From: Gammaproteobacteria bacterium
GTDB taxonomy: Bacteria; Pseudomonadota; Gammaproteobacteria; Pseudomonadales; Azotimanducaceae
DNA length: 53,469 nucleotides
Direction: 5' to 3'
Assembly: GCA_026705345.1 (NCBI GenBank)
Contig: JAPPAV010000119.1
Location: forward strand, 1 to 53,469
A program made the translations under genes and the position numbers. The notes under the pieces are model-generated. The model saw nothing but the letters and a program-made list of their open reading frames with translations. It was not told where the DNA came from and made no database searches. Below, piece after piece: positions 8,258 through 15,800 of the stretch. Within the stretch, counting starts at the first letter, position 1. The number at the start of each line of letters is the position of its first letter.

Positions 8258-9541
8258 ATGGCGCTCGAACTCGGCGTGATAGCGGATGACCTCACCGGCG
8301 GGATGATGGTCGCGAGCCTGCTGGAGCGGGAGGGTGTCCGGTGTCCCCTGGTCACCTCCGCGGAGGCGCTTGGCCGTCTCGATGCCCAGAGCGATGCGGT
8401 CGTGGTGGGCAAAAAGCTCCGCCTGATCCCCGCCACGGATGCCCGCAGAGAAGTGAGCGCGATCGGGCGTGCGCTTCGGGCCATCGACACGAAACGCATC
8501 TACTACAAGTACTGTGCGACGTTCGATTGCACCGACGAGGGCAACATCGGACCCGCCGCCGAGGCGCTCATGGCGGTGACGGGTGGCGACCGGGTGATAT
8601 TCGCGCCCGCCTTCCCGGAATACAACGTCACGGTGTTCCAGGGCCGTCTGTTCGTGGGCGACAGGCTGCTGTCCGAGTCGTTCAAGCAGTACGACCCCGT
8701 GACGCCGATGACCAATGCCAACCTCATGCAGGTTCTTAAGCCGCAGATGACCGAACCGGTAGGGGTGATTCCCCACCGAGTACTGCATCGTGGTTTGGAG
8801 GCCGCCCGGGACTACGTGGACGCCCAGATTGCGTCGGGCACCCGGGCGTTCGTGATCGATTCCGTCGACGACGACGACGTCACACGGGTCGCCGAGCTCG
8901 TCAACGACTGGGCCGTGACCACGGGTGGCGATGCGTTGCCTGGTTTCCTCGCGCGCCAATGGCTGCCGGCTGATCATCCTCCCGGAGACCGGACGGTGCT
9001 GCCCGCGGCGCCCGGACACGAGGCAGTCATTGCCGGCAGCTGTGCGCCGCCGACGCTTAGGCAGCTCGATGATTTCGAGACCCGCCACCCGGTATTCCGC
9101 ATCGATCTGGTGAGATCGGACCATGGGCTGCTCGATGAGATCCGAAGCTGGGCGGAAGAGCACGTTCCCTTGGGTCCCGTGGCCGTCAGCACGTCGGCGG
9201 ATGTCGCCGGCGTCGAACGCGCCCAAGATGCGCTCGGGAAGGATGGCGCAGCGGCACGAGCAGATCGTCTGCTAGGGGAGGTTGCGAAGATTCTCTACGA
9301 CCTCGGCGTCCGCAAAATCGTCGTTGCCGGTGGCGAGACGAGCGGGCAGGTGTTTGCCGCTCTCGGTATCCACCAGGTCGAGGTGGGTTCCTTCGACGAC
9401 CTGTCGGGCGGCTACTGTTTCAGCCACGCGCCGGGACCGCTCGCCATGGTGGTCAAGGCGGGAGGGTTGGGGAATGCGACGTTCTTCGAGTATGCGCTTG
9501 AACGCATGAGACGATCCGAACTGAACGTGATGCCTAGCTAA
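8258..9541 (+). CDS. otnK: Four-carbon acid sugar kinase (DUF1537/OtnK family), copy 1
   Basis: This 427-residue protein matches the two-domain DUF1537 kinase family. The N-terminal acid-sugar-binding domain begins with LGVIADDLTGG (residues 5-15) and contains YYKYCATFDCT and GNIGPAAEALM. The C-terminal nucleotide-binding domain carries KIVVAGGETSG and GGYCFSHAPG. Characterised members phosphorylate 3-oxo-tetronate (OtnK) or D-threonate (DtnK), giving the 4-phosphate. The immediate downstream class II aldolase is the partner expected of OtnK, which favours the 3-oxo-tetronate assignment. A paralogue lies at 20083. Confidence 0.9.
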   Translation: MALELGVIADDLTGGMMVASLLEREGVRCPLVTSAEALGRLDAQSDAVVVGKKLRLIPATDARREVSAIGRALRAIDTKRIYYKYCATFDCTDEGNIGPAAEALMAVTGGDRVIFAPAFPEYNVTVFQGRLFVGDRLLSESFKQYDPVTPMTNANLMQVLKPQMTEPVGVIPHRVLHRGLEAARDYVDAQIASGTRAFVIDSVDDDDVTRVAELVNDWAVTTGGDALPGFLARQWLPADHPPGDRTVLPAAPGHEAVIAGSCAPPTLRQLDDFETRHPVFRIDLVRSDHGLLDEIRSWAEEHVPLGPVAVSTSADVAGVERAQDALGKDGAAARADRLLGEVAKILYDLGVRKIVVAGGETSGQVFAALGIHQVEVGSFDDLSGGYCFSHAPGPLAMVVKAGGLGNATFFEYALERMRRSELNVMPS

Positions 9542-9604
9542 ACTACTTGAACGGCCTTGAACAGTTGCCATCGTAGGAAGTGATTAAGTATGGGGATCGA
9601 GTAA

Positions 9605-10252
9605 GTGAACGACGAAAAAGCAGTGCGGGAAGAGATCACGGCGTGCTACCGCTATTCGGCGGGTCTCGGATTGAACGAGCTGTCGTCCGGCAACCTAAGC
9701 TGTCGTTTCGAGGACGGCATGCTGATTTCGCCAAGCGGGGCGTCCGAGGCGAACATCGCGCCGGAACGCATCGTGCGGGTTTCACTTGACGGGGACTGGG
9801 AGGGCGACGTCAAGCCGTCGTCCGAGTGGCGGATGCACGCGGAGATCTACCGGCAGCACGAACGGGCGCAGGCGGTGGTGCATACGCACTCGGACCATTG
9901 CGTGGCGCTTTCCTGTCACAACGAGCCGCTGCCGGGCTTTCACTACCTGGTGGGGTCGTTCGGCGGCTATGATGTGCCGTGTGTGCCGTACTCGACCTTC
10001 GGCACGGAGACACTCGCCCAGGATGCGGCATCTGCCTTGAAGGAACGCAACGCGTGTCTCCTCGGCAATCACGGCATGATCTGTCGGGCGGGAAACCTGA
10101 AGGCAGCCGTCGAGCTGGCCCAGCGGCTCGAGATCATGTGCCGGCAGTATCTGCTCGCCCGTCAGTACGGCGAGCCCGACCGCTTGACCAGCGCCCAGTG
10201 GGACGAGTTCTTCGACCGCGCCCGCAAAGTGAGCTACGGGCGCTACATCTGA
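9605..10252 (+). CDS. otnC: Class II aldolase, OtnC-like 3-oxo-tetronate 4-phosphate decarboxylase, copy 1
   Basis: This 215-residue cytoplasmic zinc enzyme belongs to the class II aldolase/adducin family. The metal site is clear: Glu74 (PSSEWRMH), His93 and His95 (VVHTHSDH) and His156 (GNHGMI), almost the same numbering as L-fuculose-phosphate aldolase. In the OtnK/OtnC pathway this protein decarboxylates 3-oxo-tetronate 4-phosphate to dihydroxyacetone phosphate. GTG 9605 is the start; the upstream ribosome site is weak. It follows the kinase by 63 bases. A paralogue with the same four ligands follows the second kinase at 21381. Confidence 0.9.
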   Translation: MNDEKAVREEITACYRYSAGLGLNELSSGNLSCRFEDGMLISPSGASEANIAPERIVRVSLDGDWEGDVKPSSEWRMHAEIYRQHERAQAVVHTHSDHCVALSCHNEPLPGFHYLVGSFGGYDVPCVPYSTFGTETLAQDAASALKERNACLLGNHGMICRAGNLKAAVELAQRLEIMCRQYLLARQYGEPDRLTSAQWDEFFDRARKVSYGRYI

Positions 10253-10280
10253 TCGTAACTCGTTGAACAAGATGGAGCTC

Positions 10281-10358
10281 GTAGGGGCGCCCTTGTGGTC
10301 GCCCGTGCCGAATATCCCGGTCGGCTCGGCAACGGGACGGGACAAGCCCGTCCCCTAC
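10281..10358. repeat. REP/BIME-like element, two inverted hairpins
   Basis: The left arm has head GTAG, loop CTTGT and flanks GGGCGCC and GGTCGCCC, with one base missing from the 5' stem. The right arm has stem GGGACGGG, loop ACAAG, stem CCCGTCCC and tail CTAC. The spacer contains GAATATCCCGG, which also forms the inter-unit spacer of the array at 26042. Confidence 0.85.
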
Positions 10359-10414
10359 GCGCAACGACATCCTTGTCCGGTACACTGATAGTTGCAAGAG
10401 CACTAGGAAGCACC

Positions 10415-11224
10415 ATGTTCAGTTTCGAGGGTTACCGGCCGGTGGACCTGAGTCCGCGCCTCAAGGCTCGGGTCTATCGGGTGGATGGTTCGATAGAGGA
10501 AGGCAATACCGATCCGTACGGCCGGCCCTGGGTCATGAAGGAGGGCCGCTTCCCGGCGGACAATTCGCTGTTCACCCTGTATGCGGCACCGCCGGGCGGT
10601 GACGAAGCCTGGCACCAGGAGCGCATGACCACGCACCACGGCGCCCACCTGCAGGGCGGCAAGGGTCACATCAGTCACTGGGCCGGCGTTCCCGAGGACA
10701 TGAAAGGGTTGTGGGAGATGCCGCTCACCACCTTTATCGGGGAGGCGGCTGTCTGCAATCTCAAGGATCTCGAGCCGCGCGCCATCGCCGATCCGAGCGA
10801 ATATCCCCATGGCGCGGGAATGGCGCTGAAGAGCCGGGAAGGGGACGTGCGCGGCCAGGAGATCAAGCCGGAACATCTCGGCAACGTACGCCAGGGCGAC
10901 ATCGTCTTGATGACCAGCCCGTTTGCCGGCCTCGAGCAGCCGTGGCTGTCCACGGCCACCTGCGAGTGGTTGATCAAGGACCGCAAGATCAAGATGCTGG
11001 GAATCGGCGCGCCGGGCATCGAGTGGCAATACGACCTGAAGTTACCGGCACCGGGCAACTCGCCCGTCCGGCGGGCGCTGCTCGGCGCCAACGTCCCCAT
11101 CGCCCATCCGCTGGTCAACATCGACGCGTTGACCCGGGATCGGGTGTTCTATGTCGGCCTGCCGATGCGGTTCACGAAGTCGGAAGCCAGTTTCATCAGG
11201 GCCATCGCGCTGGAAGAAGAATAG
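10415..11224 (+). CDS. Cyclase-family metal-dependent hydrolase, tandem copy A
   Basis: This 269-residue protein resembles the cyclase/kynurenine formamidase family (Pfam Cyclase), which hydrolyses amides or lactones with zinc or manganese. The usual His-x-Gly-Thr-His-x-Asp motif appears as His74-His-Gly76-Ala-His78-Leu-Gln80, so the metal-ligand Asp is Gln, and the next His is at 85. Conserved C-terminal blocks (KMLGIGAPGIEW, HPLVNIDAL, VFYVGLP) are shared with the following gene. ATG 10415 has AGGAAG five bases upstream. The stop is 14 bases before the start of copy B, so the two are one transcript. The substrate is unknown; a lactone of the acid-sugar pathway is one possibility. Confidence 0.85.
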   Translation: MFSFEGYRPVDLSPRLKARVYRVDGSIEEGNTDPYGRPWVMKEGRFPADNSLFTLYAAPPGGDEAWHQERMTTHHGAHLQGGKGHISHWAGVPEDMKGLWEMPLTTFIGEAAVCNLKDLEPRAIADPSEYPHGAGMALKSREGDVRGQEIKPEHLGNVRQGDIVLMTSPFAGLEQPWLSTATCEWLIKDRKIKMLGIGAPGIEWQYDLKLPAPGNSPVRRALLGANVPIAHPLVNIDALTRDRVFYVGLPMRFTKSEASFIRAIALEEE

Positions 11225-11238
11225 GGAGAGGCAGAGAA

Positions 11239-11970
11239 ATGATCAGTCTCGAAGGACATCGAATCGTCGACCTGAGCTGGGAGCTGGTTTCCCGGGTTAC
11301 CCGAATGGACCAGACCGTCGAAGAAGGCAAGCGCGACGTCTACAACATGCCTTGGATCGTCGAGGAGACCTACAACGAACGGGACGGCACCATCGAACAT
11401 CTGGTGGCGTGCAACCAGGGTACCGTGGCCGCCTGGCCGGTTGGCGGAGTCAGCGGTCACATGGGATCGCACGTCCAACTGGGTATCGGCCACAATGACA
11501 ACTGGACGGGCCTGCCAGAAGGCATGAAGGGCATCTGGGAGATGCCGGTGGATGCTTATTTCGGTGAAGCCTGCGTCTGCAAGCTGGACGATCTGAAAGG
11601 GGAACCGATCCTGCCGGAGCACCTGTCCAACGTACGGGAAGGCGATGTCGTGTTGATGGGCAGCACCAATTCGGGCGACGACATCCCCTGGATCGAGGGC
11701 GATACCGCCTATTGGCTCGCCGAGGAGAAGAAGATCAAGATGCTCGGCGCAGGGGTACCCGGGATTCGCTGGGAGACCAAATCGCTCGACCCGGAACCCG
11801 ACAACTGCCCCACGCACCGCGCGATGACCGGCAACAACATCCCCATCGTGTACCCGCTGGTCAATATTGAGGCCCTCAATCGGGATCGCTGCTTTTTCCT
11901 GAGTCTCCCGCTCAACGTCGAGCGCATGGAAGGCACCTGGGTCCGGGCGATAGCGATCGAAGAGGCGTAG
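11239..11970 (+). CDS. Cyclase-family metal-dependent hydrolase, tandem copy B
   Basis: This 243-residue protein is a paralogue of the preceding gene and very likely made with it. The motif is His74-Met-Gly76-Ser-His78-Val-Gln80, at exactly the same residue numbers as copy A, and again lacks the usual Asp; His85 follows. Shared blocks include KMLGAGVPGIRWE, YPLVNIEALNRDR and FFLSLPLNVERM. Copy A carries about 30 extra residues before PEHLxNVRxGDIV. ATG 11239 is preceded by GGGAGAGG. The long upstream open frame is in the shadow of copy A. A heteromeric enzyme of A and B is possible but unproven. Confidence 0.85.
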   Translation: MISLEGHRIVDLSWELVSRVTRMDQTVEEGKRDVYNMPWIVEETYNERDGTIEHLVACNQGTVAAWPVGGVSGHMGSHVQLGIGHNDNWTGLPEGMKGIWEMPVDAYFGEACVCKLDDLKGEPILPEHLSNVREGDVVLMGSTNSGDDIPWIEGDTAYWLAEEKKIKMLGAGVPGIRWETKSLDPEPDNCPTHRAMTGNNIPIVYPLVNIEALNRDRCFFLSLPLNVERMEGTWVRAIAIEEA

Positions 11971-12024
11971 TAGCCGGTCCGACTTCTCGGGCAACCATAC
12001 ATCGATGCGCGGGTCGTTCGATTT

Positions 12025-12049
12025 CGCCGCTCCGGTGTTCCGAGCGGCG
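12025..12049. terminator. Hairpin after the cyclase pair, weak terminator candidate
   Basis: CGCCGCTC and GAGCGGCG form a perfect 8-bp stem around a nine-base loop, 54 bases after the cyclase stop. It lacks a T-tract, so intrinsic termination is uncertain. Confidence 0.3.
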
Positions 12050-12134
12050 AACTAGAGGTTCGAACCCCTCCGTCAGCCACACGCAGCGTCGGCGGAAGTG
12101 CGCTGGTTGCGCAACCCGGAGCTGAGTCCGCCGT

Positions 12135-12527
12135 CTAGCTCGATACGGCCGTGATGTCCGTCTGCGGGAAATCCGATCCCTTGAACAACAAGGGTTCGCC
12201 CGAGGTCTTCGCCAACGCGTAGGCGAAGCAATCGCCGAAATTGAGGCCGGCGGGATGGCGTCCCTTGCCGTAGCTCCGAAAAGCCGCGCGGGCAACGTAC
12301 GCCTGGTCCGCGTCGACAGACATGAGGTCGATGTCAGCCTTGGCGATGAACAGGTCGAGGTCGCGGACGCCATCCGGACCGTGACGTGAGTCGATGACCA
12401 TCGATGTCTCGAGGAAGGAGGCGACCGAAAGAACGCGCGTGTCGGCCGCATCGATGGCTCGATTGAAGTCGCTTCGCTCTGGCTCGTCCCGCAGGATTGC
12501 CACCAGGGCCGATGTGTCGATGACCAT
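12135..12527 (-). CDS. vapC: Type II toxin, PIN-domain ribonuclease (VapC-like)
   Basis: This 130-residue PIN-domain protein is likely a magnesium-dependent RNA endonuclease toxin. The acidic site is Asp4 (MVIDTSALVAIL), Glu40 (VASFLETSMV), Asp99 (LNFGDCFAYALA) and Asp119 (FKGSDF), the normal VapC arrangement. ATG 12527 shares one base with the TGA of the upstream antitoxin gene (TGATG), so the two are translationally coupled. All four acidic residues are present, so it should be active. Confidence 0.92.
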   Translation of the reverse strand: MVIDTSALVAILRDEPERSDFNRAIDAADTRVLSVASFLETSMVIDSRHGPDGVRDLDLFIAKADIDLMSVDADQAYVARAAFRSYGKGRHPAGLNFGDCFAYALAKTSGEPLLFKGSDFPQTDITAVSS

Positions 12528-12781
12528 CAGGATGGCAGTCCGTGCGCGTCGTAGCCGATGATTTCATCGGGTTCACGGGGGTCGACAACCGGCAGCGATG
12601 CACAGTGTCGTGCGATCTCGTCGAGCTCGTCGCAGAGGTTGCGGCCCGTACGTCGCCGGCGGATCCGGGACAGACGATCACGCAGCGCTTGGGTGACCGC
12701 TTGCGTCTTCGTCTCGCCCGTCAGGCTGGCCAGGGTGCTCGCGAGTTCCTCGGTTGCCTTATTCCTGATGTTCAGTGCCAT
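12527..12781 (-). CDS. vapB: Type II antitoxin, VapB-like (Rv0623/PSK type)
   Basis: This 84-residue antitoxin has an N-terminal DNA-binding segment (MALNIRNKATEELASTLASL) typical of the Rv0623-like VapB group. A basic stretch RIRRRRTGRN follows, and the C-terminal tail (LPVVDPREPDEIIGYDAHG) would wrap and block VapC. The ATG start at 12781 is the first Met consistent with the family. The frame is open further upstream, but that part overlaps the promoter and a decayed gene. It is probably autoregulated with VapC through the promoter just upstream. Confidence 0.9.
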   Translation of the reverse strand: MALNIRNKATEELASTLASLTGETKTQAVTQALRDRLSRIRRRRTGRNLCDELDEIARHCASLPVVDPREPDEIIGYDAHGLPS

Positions 12782-12798
12782 CGCGCTTTCATTACGTG

Positions 12799-12827
12799 TA
12801 GATATAAGGCTGCATAGTATCATCCAA
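12799..12827 (-). promoter_or_regulatory. Candidate promoter of vapBC
   Basis: On the minus strand TTGGAT (12822-12827) and TATCTA (12799-12804) are separated by exactly 17 bases and sit just upstream of the vapB ATG at 12781. The stretch is clearly more AT-rich than its surroundings. Confidence 0.4.
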
Positions 12828-12883
12828 GTCAACGTCTCGAAATTTCGGACCCGATTCGCACCGGGGTCGTCCCATCGTCTGTC

Positions 12884-13338
12884 TTGTTGTCCTGCCCGCG
12901 TTGGTTGCACGCGTTCGGGGATTGCGGACGGCGAATCGGGAGCTCCGACTTGCGCGTTTTCCGACCGCCAGTAGGGTTCCAGCCGGTCGCGCTTGCAGCG
13001 ACGTTGGTGTCTGGGTGCGGCGGTGGCGGTTCCGGCGGAGGGCCGAGCCCCACGCCAGATCCGGACCCGCCGGTTGAACCGACCGGGTTCGAGCTCACCA
13101 CGGACAACGCGACGAGCGCTGCCGCGTCGGCGTTGGCGCTGGTGGCGAACGGGCATGGCGAAGCCGAGTACGCAGTGTTTGTCACGCAAGCCCTCGCAAC
13201 CGCTCTTGCACAGGGTGCCACGTGACGCTGACATGCGCGCCCGACGATCCCGCGGAGCCGCCGACTGTGCGATGGGAGGACGCCAACGCGCCCCGTTGGG
13301 TGGTCGCCACCTCCTACGGCATGTATGTCACCCGCTGA
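12884..13338 (+). pseudogene. Probable remnant of a secreted lipoprotein gene
   Basis: One frame encodes a lipobox-like ALAATLVSGCGGGGSGGG followed by a Pro-rich linker (PSPTPDPDPPVEPTGFEL) and an Ala-rich stretch. It has no credible start codon near the signal sequence and stops at 13225. A different frame immediately after it (13222-13338) reads VTLTCAPDDPAEPPTVRW and ends in TGA. This looks like the 5' end of a decayed lipoprotein gene, caught between two toxin-antitoxin modules. The rest of 12828-13373 shows nothing convincing. Confidence 0.35.
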
Positions 13339-13373
13339 AGGCAGTTACCGCAGGACTTCCGCGTTGGTGGATC

Positions 13374-13808
13374 TCAGTCCTGAAGCGGGTTCCGAACGGC
13401 GAGGTTCGGGAAGCGGCTGAAGTCCCGATCTGCGGTCCAGAATTCCGTCACGCCGTGCCCGACGCAAAGAGAGGCAATCCGCGCGTCGTGTACCACCGGT
13501 CCTCTCACTCGACCGTTCTTGAGTTGACTCTTAAGTTCGCCCCAATGCGAGTCGGTTTCACTCAGGAGCACGGCAGCAGGTGATGCCAGCCATGCGTCGA
13601 CCTGGTCGATCACTTGCGCGGTGGTGGATGGTGGCTCGTAGATTCGAGGATGGCTCGCGATGGCTAGGAACTCGTGCACGCATGGCCAGGGCAGCCCCCA
13701 GGTGACGCGTCCCTCGGCGAGCGAAGCGACACGCGCCTTCGCCTGCGCATGCCATTCCGAGTCCGAGCGGTGGGCGTAGACGAGGATGTTGGTATCCGTC
13801 GCGATCAC
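13374..13808 (-). CDS. Type II toxin, PIN-domain ribonuclease (second VapC-like)
   Basis: This 144-residue PIN protein has Asp5 (MIATDTNILVYAHR), Glu46 (PCVHEFLAIA), Asp108 (VVHDARIASLC) and acidic residues at 127 and 129 (TADRDF), so the nuclease site is intact. It differs clearly from the PIN toxin at 12135 and belongs to the group with a TDTNILVYAH start. Its ATG overlaps the stop of the antitoxin gene by four bases (ATGA), showing translational coupling. Confidence 0.9.
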   Translation of the reverse strand: MIATDTNILVYAHRSDSEWHAQAKARVASLAEGRVTWGLPWPCVHEFLAIASHPRIYEPPSTTAQVIDQVDAWLASPAAVLLSETDSHWGELKSQLKNGRVRGPVVHDARIASLCVGHGVTEFWTADRDFSRFPNLAVRNPLQD

Positions 13809-14050
13809 CCGCCGCGATCCTCGTAGGCGGCTTCACGGATGCGTGGCCAGTCGGCATCGCGATAGCTGGGTTGGAGGCCACGGCCGGCCACGGAGGCGTC
13901 CCGCAGAACAAACCGCTGCGGTTGCCCATCGGCGCGCATCGCGAGGCGCAGGCCTCGTTCGATCAGCGACCGCAGCGTGGTGCTCTCCCTGGCCGCATGG
14001 GCCTTGGCCTTCCGGGCGAGGTCGTCGGCGATCTCGATTGTCGTCTTCAA
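13805..14050 (-). CDS. Type II antitoxin, ribbon-helix-helix-like
   Basis: This 81-residue protein begins with MKTTIEIADDLARKAKAHAA, the beta strand and helices of a ribbon-helix-helix (MetJ/Arc-like) DNA-binding domain common in antitoxins partnered with PIN toxins. The C-terminal region (RDADWPRIREAAYEDRGG) is the probable toxin-binding tail. The start is TTG 14050, which gives the family N-terminus. It overlaps the toxin gene by four bases. Direct and inverted repeats just upstream may be its operator. Confidence 0.87.
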   Translation of the reverse strand: MKTTIEIADDLARKAKAHAARESTTLRSLIERGLRLAMRADGQPQRFVLRDASVAGRGLQPSYRDADWPRIREAAYEDRGG

Positions 14051-14071
14051 ATATGGTCACCCGTTGAATGC

Positions 14072-14111
14072 GATACGGGTGCCCATACTATTGATACTGT
14101 CTGCCCGTATC
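14072..14111. promoter_or_regulatory. Candidate operator of the second toxin-antitoxin pair
   Basis: GATACGGG (14072-14079) and CCCGTATC (14104-14111) are perfect inverted repeats. Between them are two ATACT direct repeats nine bases apart. Ribbon-helix-helix antitoxins often bind such short repeats to repress their own operon, and this site is 22 bases upstream of the antitoxin start. Confidence 0.35.
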
Positions 14112-14274
14112 AACGTGCCGGTTCCTGAAGGCTCGGCAAGCTTGTTCCCGGTGTCATCGACGCCAACAAACGGCGGCAACACAACCCTGTGCATGGCATC
14201 CGCTCGCCATGGGTTGACGGTCGGGCGTGTACGATGGGTCCGATGCGGACCGCCCCCTCATTGGCCAAGACTCC

Positions 14275-15420
14275 GTGAGCGACTCGACGCTGTCCAGTGC
14301 CTCGCTGCATTTCGTACGAGTGACGCACAAGACGTGCTGGACCTTCGTGCGCCTCTACACGGGAGACGGTCGCCTTGGCGAAGGCGAAGCCACACTCACC
14401 GGCCGGGAAGACGCGCTCGTTGCGGCTGCCGAGCGCCTCGTTCCGCTGGCGCTCTCACAAGCCGCCCCGCAGTACCCGGGTGGGTTCGCCGAACGCAACC
14501 CGCCGGCCAGCATCCAGGAGTCCGGCATCGTGAGCGCGATCGACCAGGCGTTGTGGAGCCTCAATGCGCAGGCGAACGGCCACTCGTTGGCACAGACCCT
14601 CGGCGTGCGGCGCGATAGGGTCCCGGTGTATGCGAATATCAACCGGCGCACGGAGGATCGCAGCCCGGAAGGCTTCGCGACCAGCGCCCGGGCGGCAGTT
14701 GGGGCCGGACACGTTGCCTTCAAAGTGGCCCCATTCGATGAGGTGGACCCCCAGGTCTGCGCGCGGGGCGATGGCGTGCGGGCCATGCAAGATGGACTCG
14801 CGCGCATTGCTGCGGTGCGCGAGGCCGTAGATTCACAAGCGCGGCTGATGGTCGATTGTCACTGGCGCTTCGACGAAGCCACCGCCGTTGCGCTCAACGA
14901 GGCCGCGGCTCGCCTGGGCGTGCACTGGATCGAGACGCCGTTGCCGGAATCCGAATCGAACATTCCGGCCCTCGTCCGCCTGCGCCGCCAATGCAACGCT
15001 CTCGGCATGCGCCAGGCAGGTCTCGAAACGAGCGTCGGCTGGGAGACCATGCGCCCCTATTGCGAGGCTGGCGCGTACGATGTGGTGATGCCCGATGTGA
15101 AGTACATCGGCGGGATTCACGAAATGGCGCGTACGGTAGCGGGGTGCGCATCGCTTGGCGTTCAGGTCTCGCCACACAACCCGAGCGGCCCGATCTGCCA
15201 CGCGGCGAGCTTGCAGGTCTCCGCAGCGATCGGGGCTTTCGACATCCTCGAACTGCAATTCGACGAAAGCCCGTTGTTCGATTCGCTCGTGGACACGCCG
15301 TTCGGGGAAATCAAGGATGGCCACGCACGGCTGCCATCCGGGTCGGGCTTGGGCGTGGCTTTGGTCGACACCGTTCTAGCGAGCCACGCCGATCGGTCGC
15401 CGCGCGAGTGGCGGTGTTAG
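14275..15420 (+). CDS. Enolase-superfamily enzyme (mandelate racemase/muconate lactonizing type)
   Basis: This 381-residue protein has the capping domain and TIM barrel of the enolase superfamily. Members abstract a proton alpha to a carboxylate and act as acid-sugar dehydratases, racemases or cycloisomerases. The metal ligands fit Asp in LMVDCHWRFD, Glu in HWIETPLPES and Asp in VVMPDVKYIGG. A Lys in VAFKVAPFDE and a His in VSPHNPSGP are candidate catalytic bases. GTG 14275 starts where homologues usually do; GTG 14227 is an in-frame alternative adding 16 residues. A sugar-acid dehydratase role would suit the surrounding pathway but is not proved. Confidence 0.87.
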   Translation: MSDSTLSSASLHFVRVTHKTCWTFVRLYTGDGRLGEGEATLTGREDALVAAAERLVPLALSQAAPQYPGGFAERNPPASIQESGIVSAIDQALWSLNAQANGHSLAQTLGVRRDRVPVYANINRRTEDRSPEGFATSARAAVGAGHVAFKVAPFDEVDPQVCARGDGVRAMQDGLARIAAVREAVDSQARLMVDCHWRFDEATAVALNEAAARLGVHWIETPLPESESNIPALVRLRRQCNALGMRQAGLETSVGWETMRPYCEAGAYDVVMPDVKYIGGIHEMARTVAGCASLGVQVSPHNPSGPICHAASLQVSAAIGAFDILELQFDESPLFDSLVDTPFGEIKDGHARLPSGSGLGVALVDTVLASHADRSPREWRC

Positions 15421-15440
15421 GGTCCTCCGAGGCTTGGGTG

Positions 15441-15779
15441 ATGCGACTCGGGAACGTGTGTTGTGCGGGGTTCCTTGCCCGGGTTGCTGCGGTGGCGACG
15501 GTTGCGATGGCAAGCCTGCGGGACAGCGGCCTCGCGATCCTGGTCGAGTGTGGCACCGAGGACCAGGCGGACAACGATGTCGGCAACGAGTTCCTGCACC
15601 GCGTCCTTGCGGCCCAGGGCATCCCGCACGAGTATCGCCTTGTCCCGGGCGAGGGGCATTTCCCGGTTGCACCGGAACGTTTCCTTGCGACTTTCGCGTT
15701 CATTGGCGGCGCCCTCGGACACGAGGTGGGGATTCGCAGGCAGACCCGTAGGGGCGACGCTTGTCGTCGCCCGCGCTGA
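15441..15779 (+). pseudogene. Truncated alpha/beta hydrolase (esterase C-terminal fragment)
   Basis: The frame encodes about 112 residues. The segment AILVECGTEDQADND through YRLVPGEGHF matches in kind the C-terminal part of esterases, where the acid and histidine of the triad sit, as in the full-length gene at 15801. The nucleophile half is missing, and an unrelated hydrophobic N-terminus stands in its place. The last dozen codons run through a REP-like hairpin and give a Gly/Arg-rich tail. Probably a decayed esterase rather than a functional short protein. Confidence 0.5.
15748..15772. repeat. REP-like single hairpin
   Basis: GTAG head, stem GGGCGACG, loop CTTGT, stem CGTCGCCC. It lies inside the 3' end of the esterase fragment. 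The stem is another compensated variant of the copies at 3935 and 4050. Confidence 0.8.
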
Positions 15780-15800
15780 CGTGTTTGTTTGGCACGGGCG

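Noticed and set aside
12052-12082. A tRNA-like T-arm (GAGGTTCGAACCCCTC) that might be a tRNA end or attachment site
   Set aside because: No matching acceptor, D-arm or anticodon arm is found upstream, and the arm has an eight-base loop rather than seven. No integrase is nearby.
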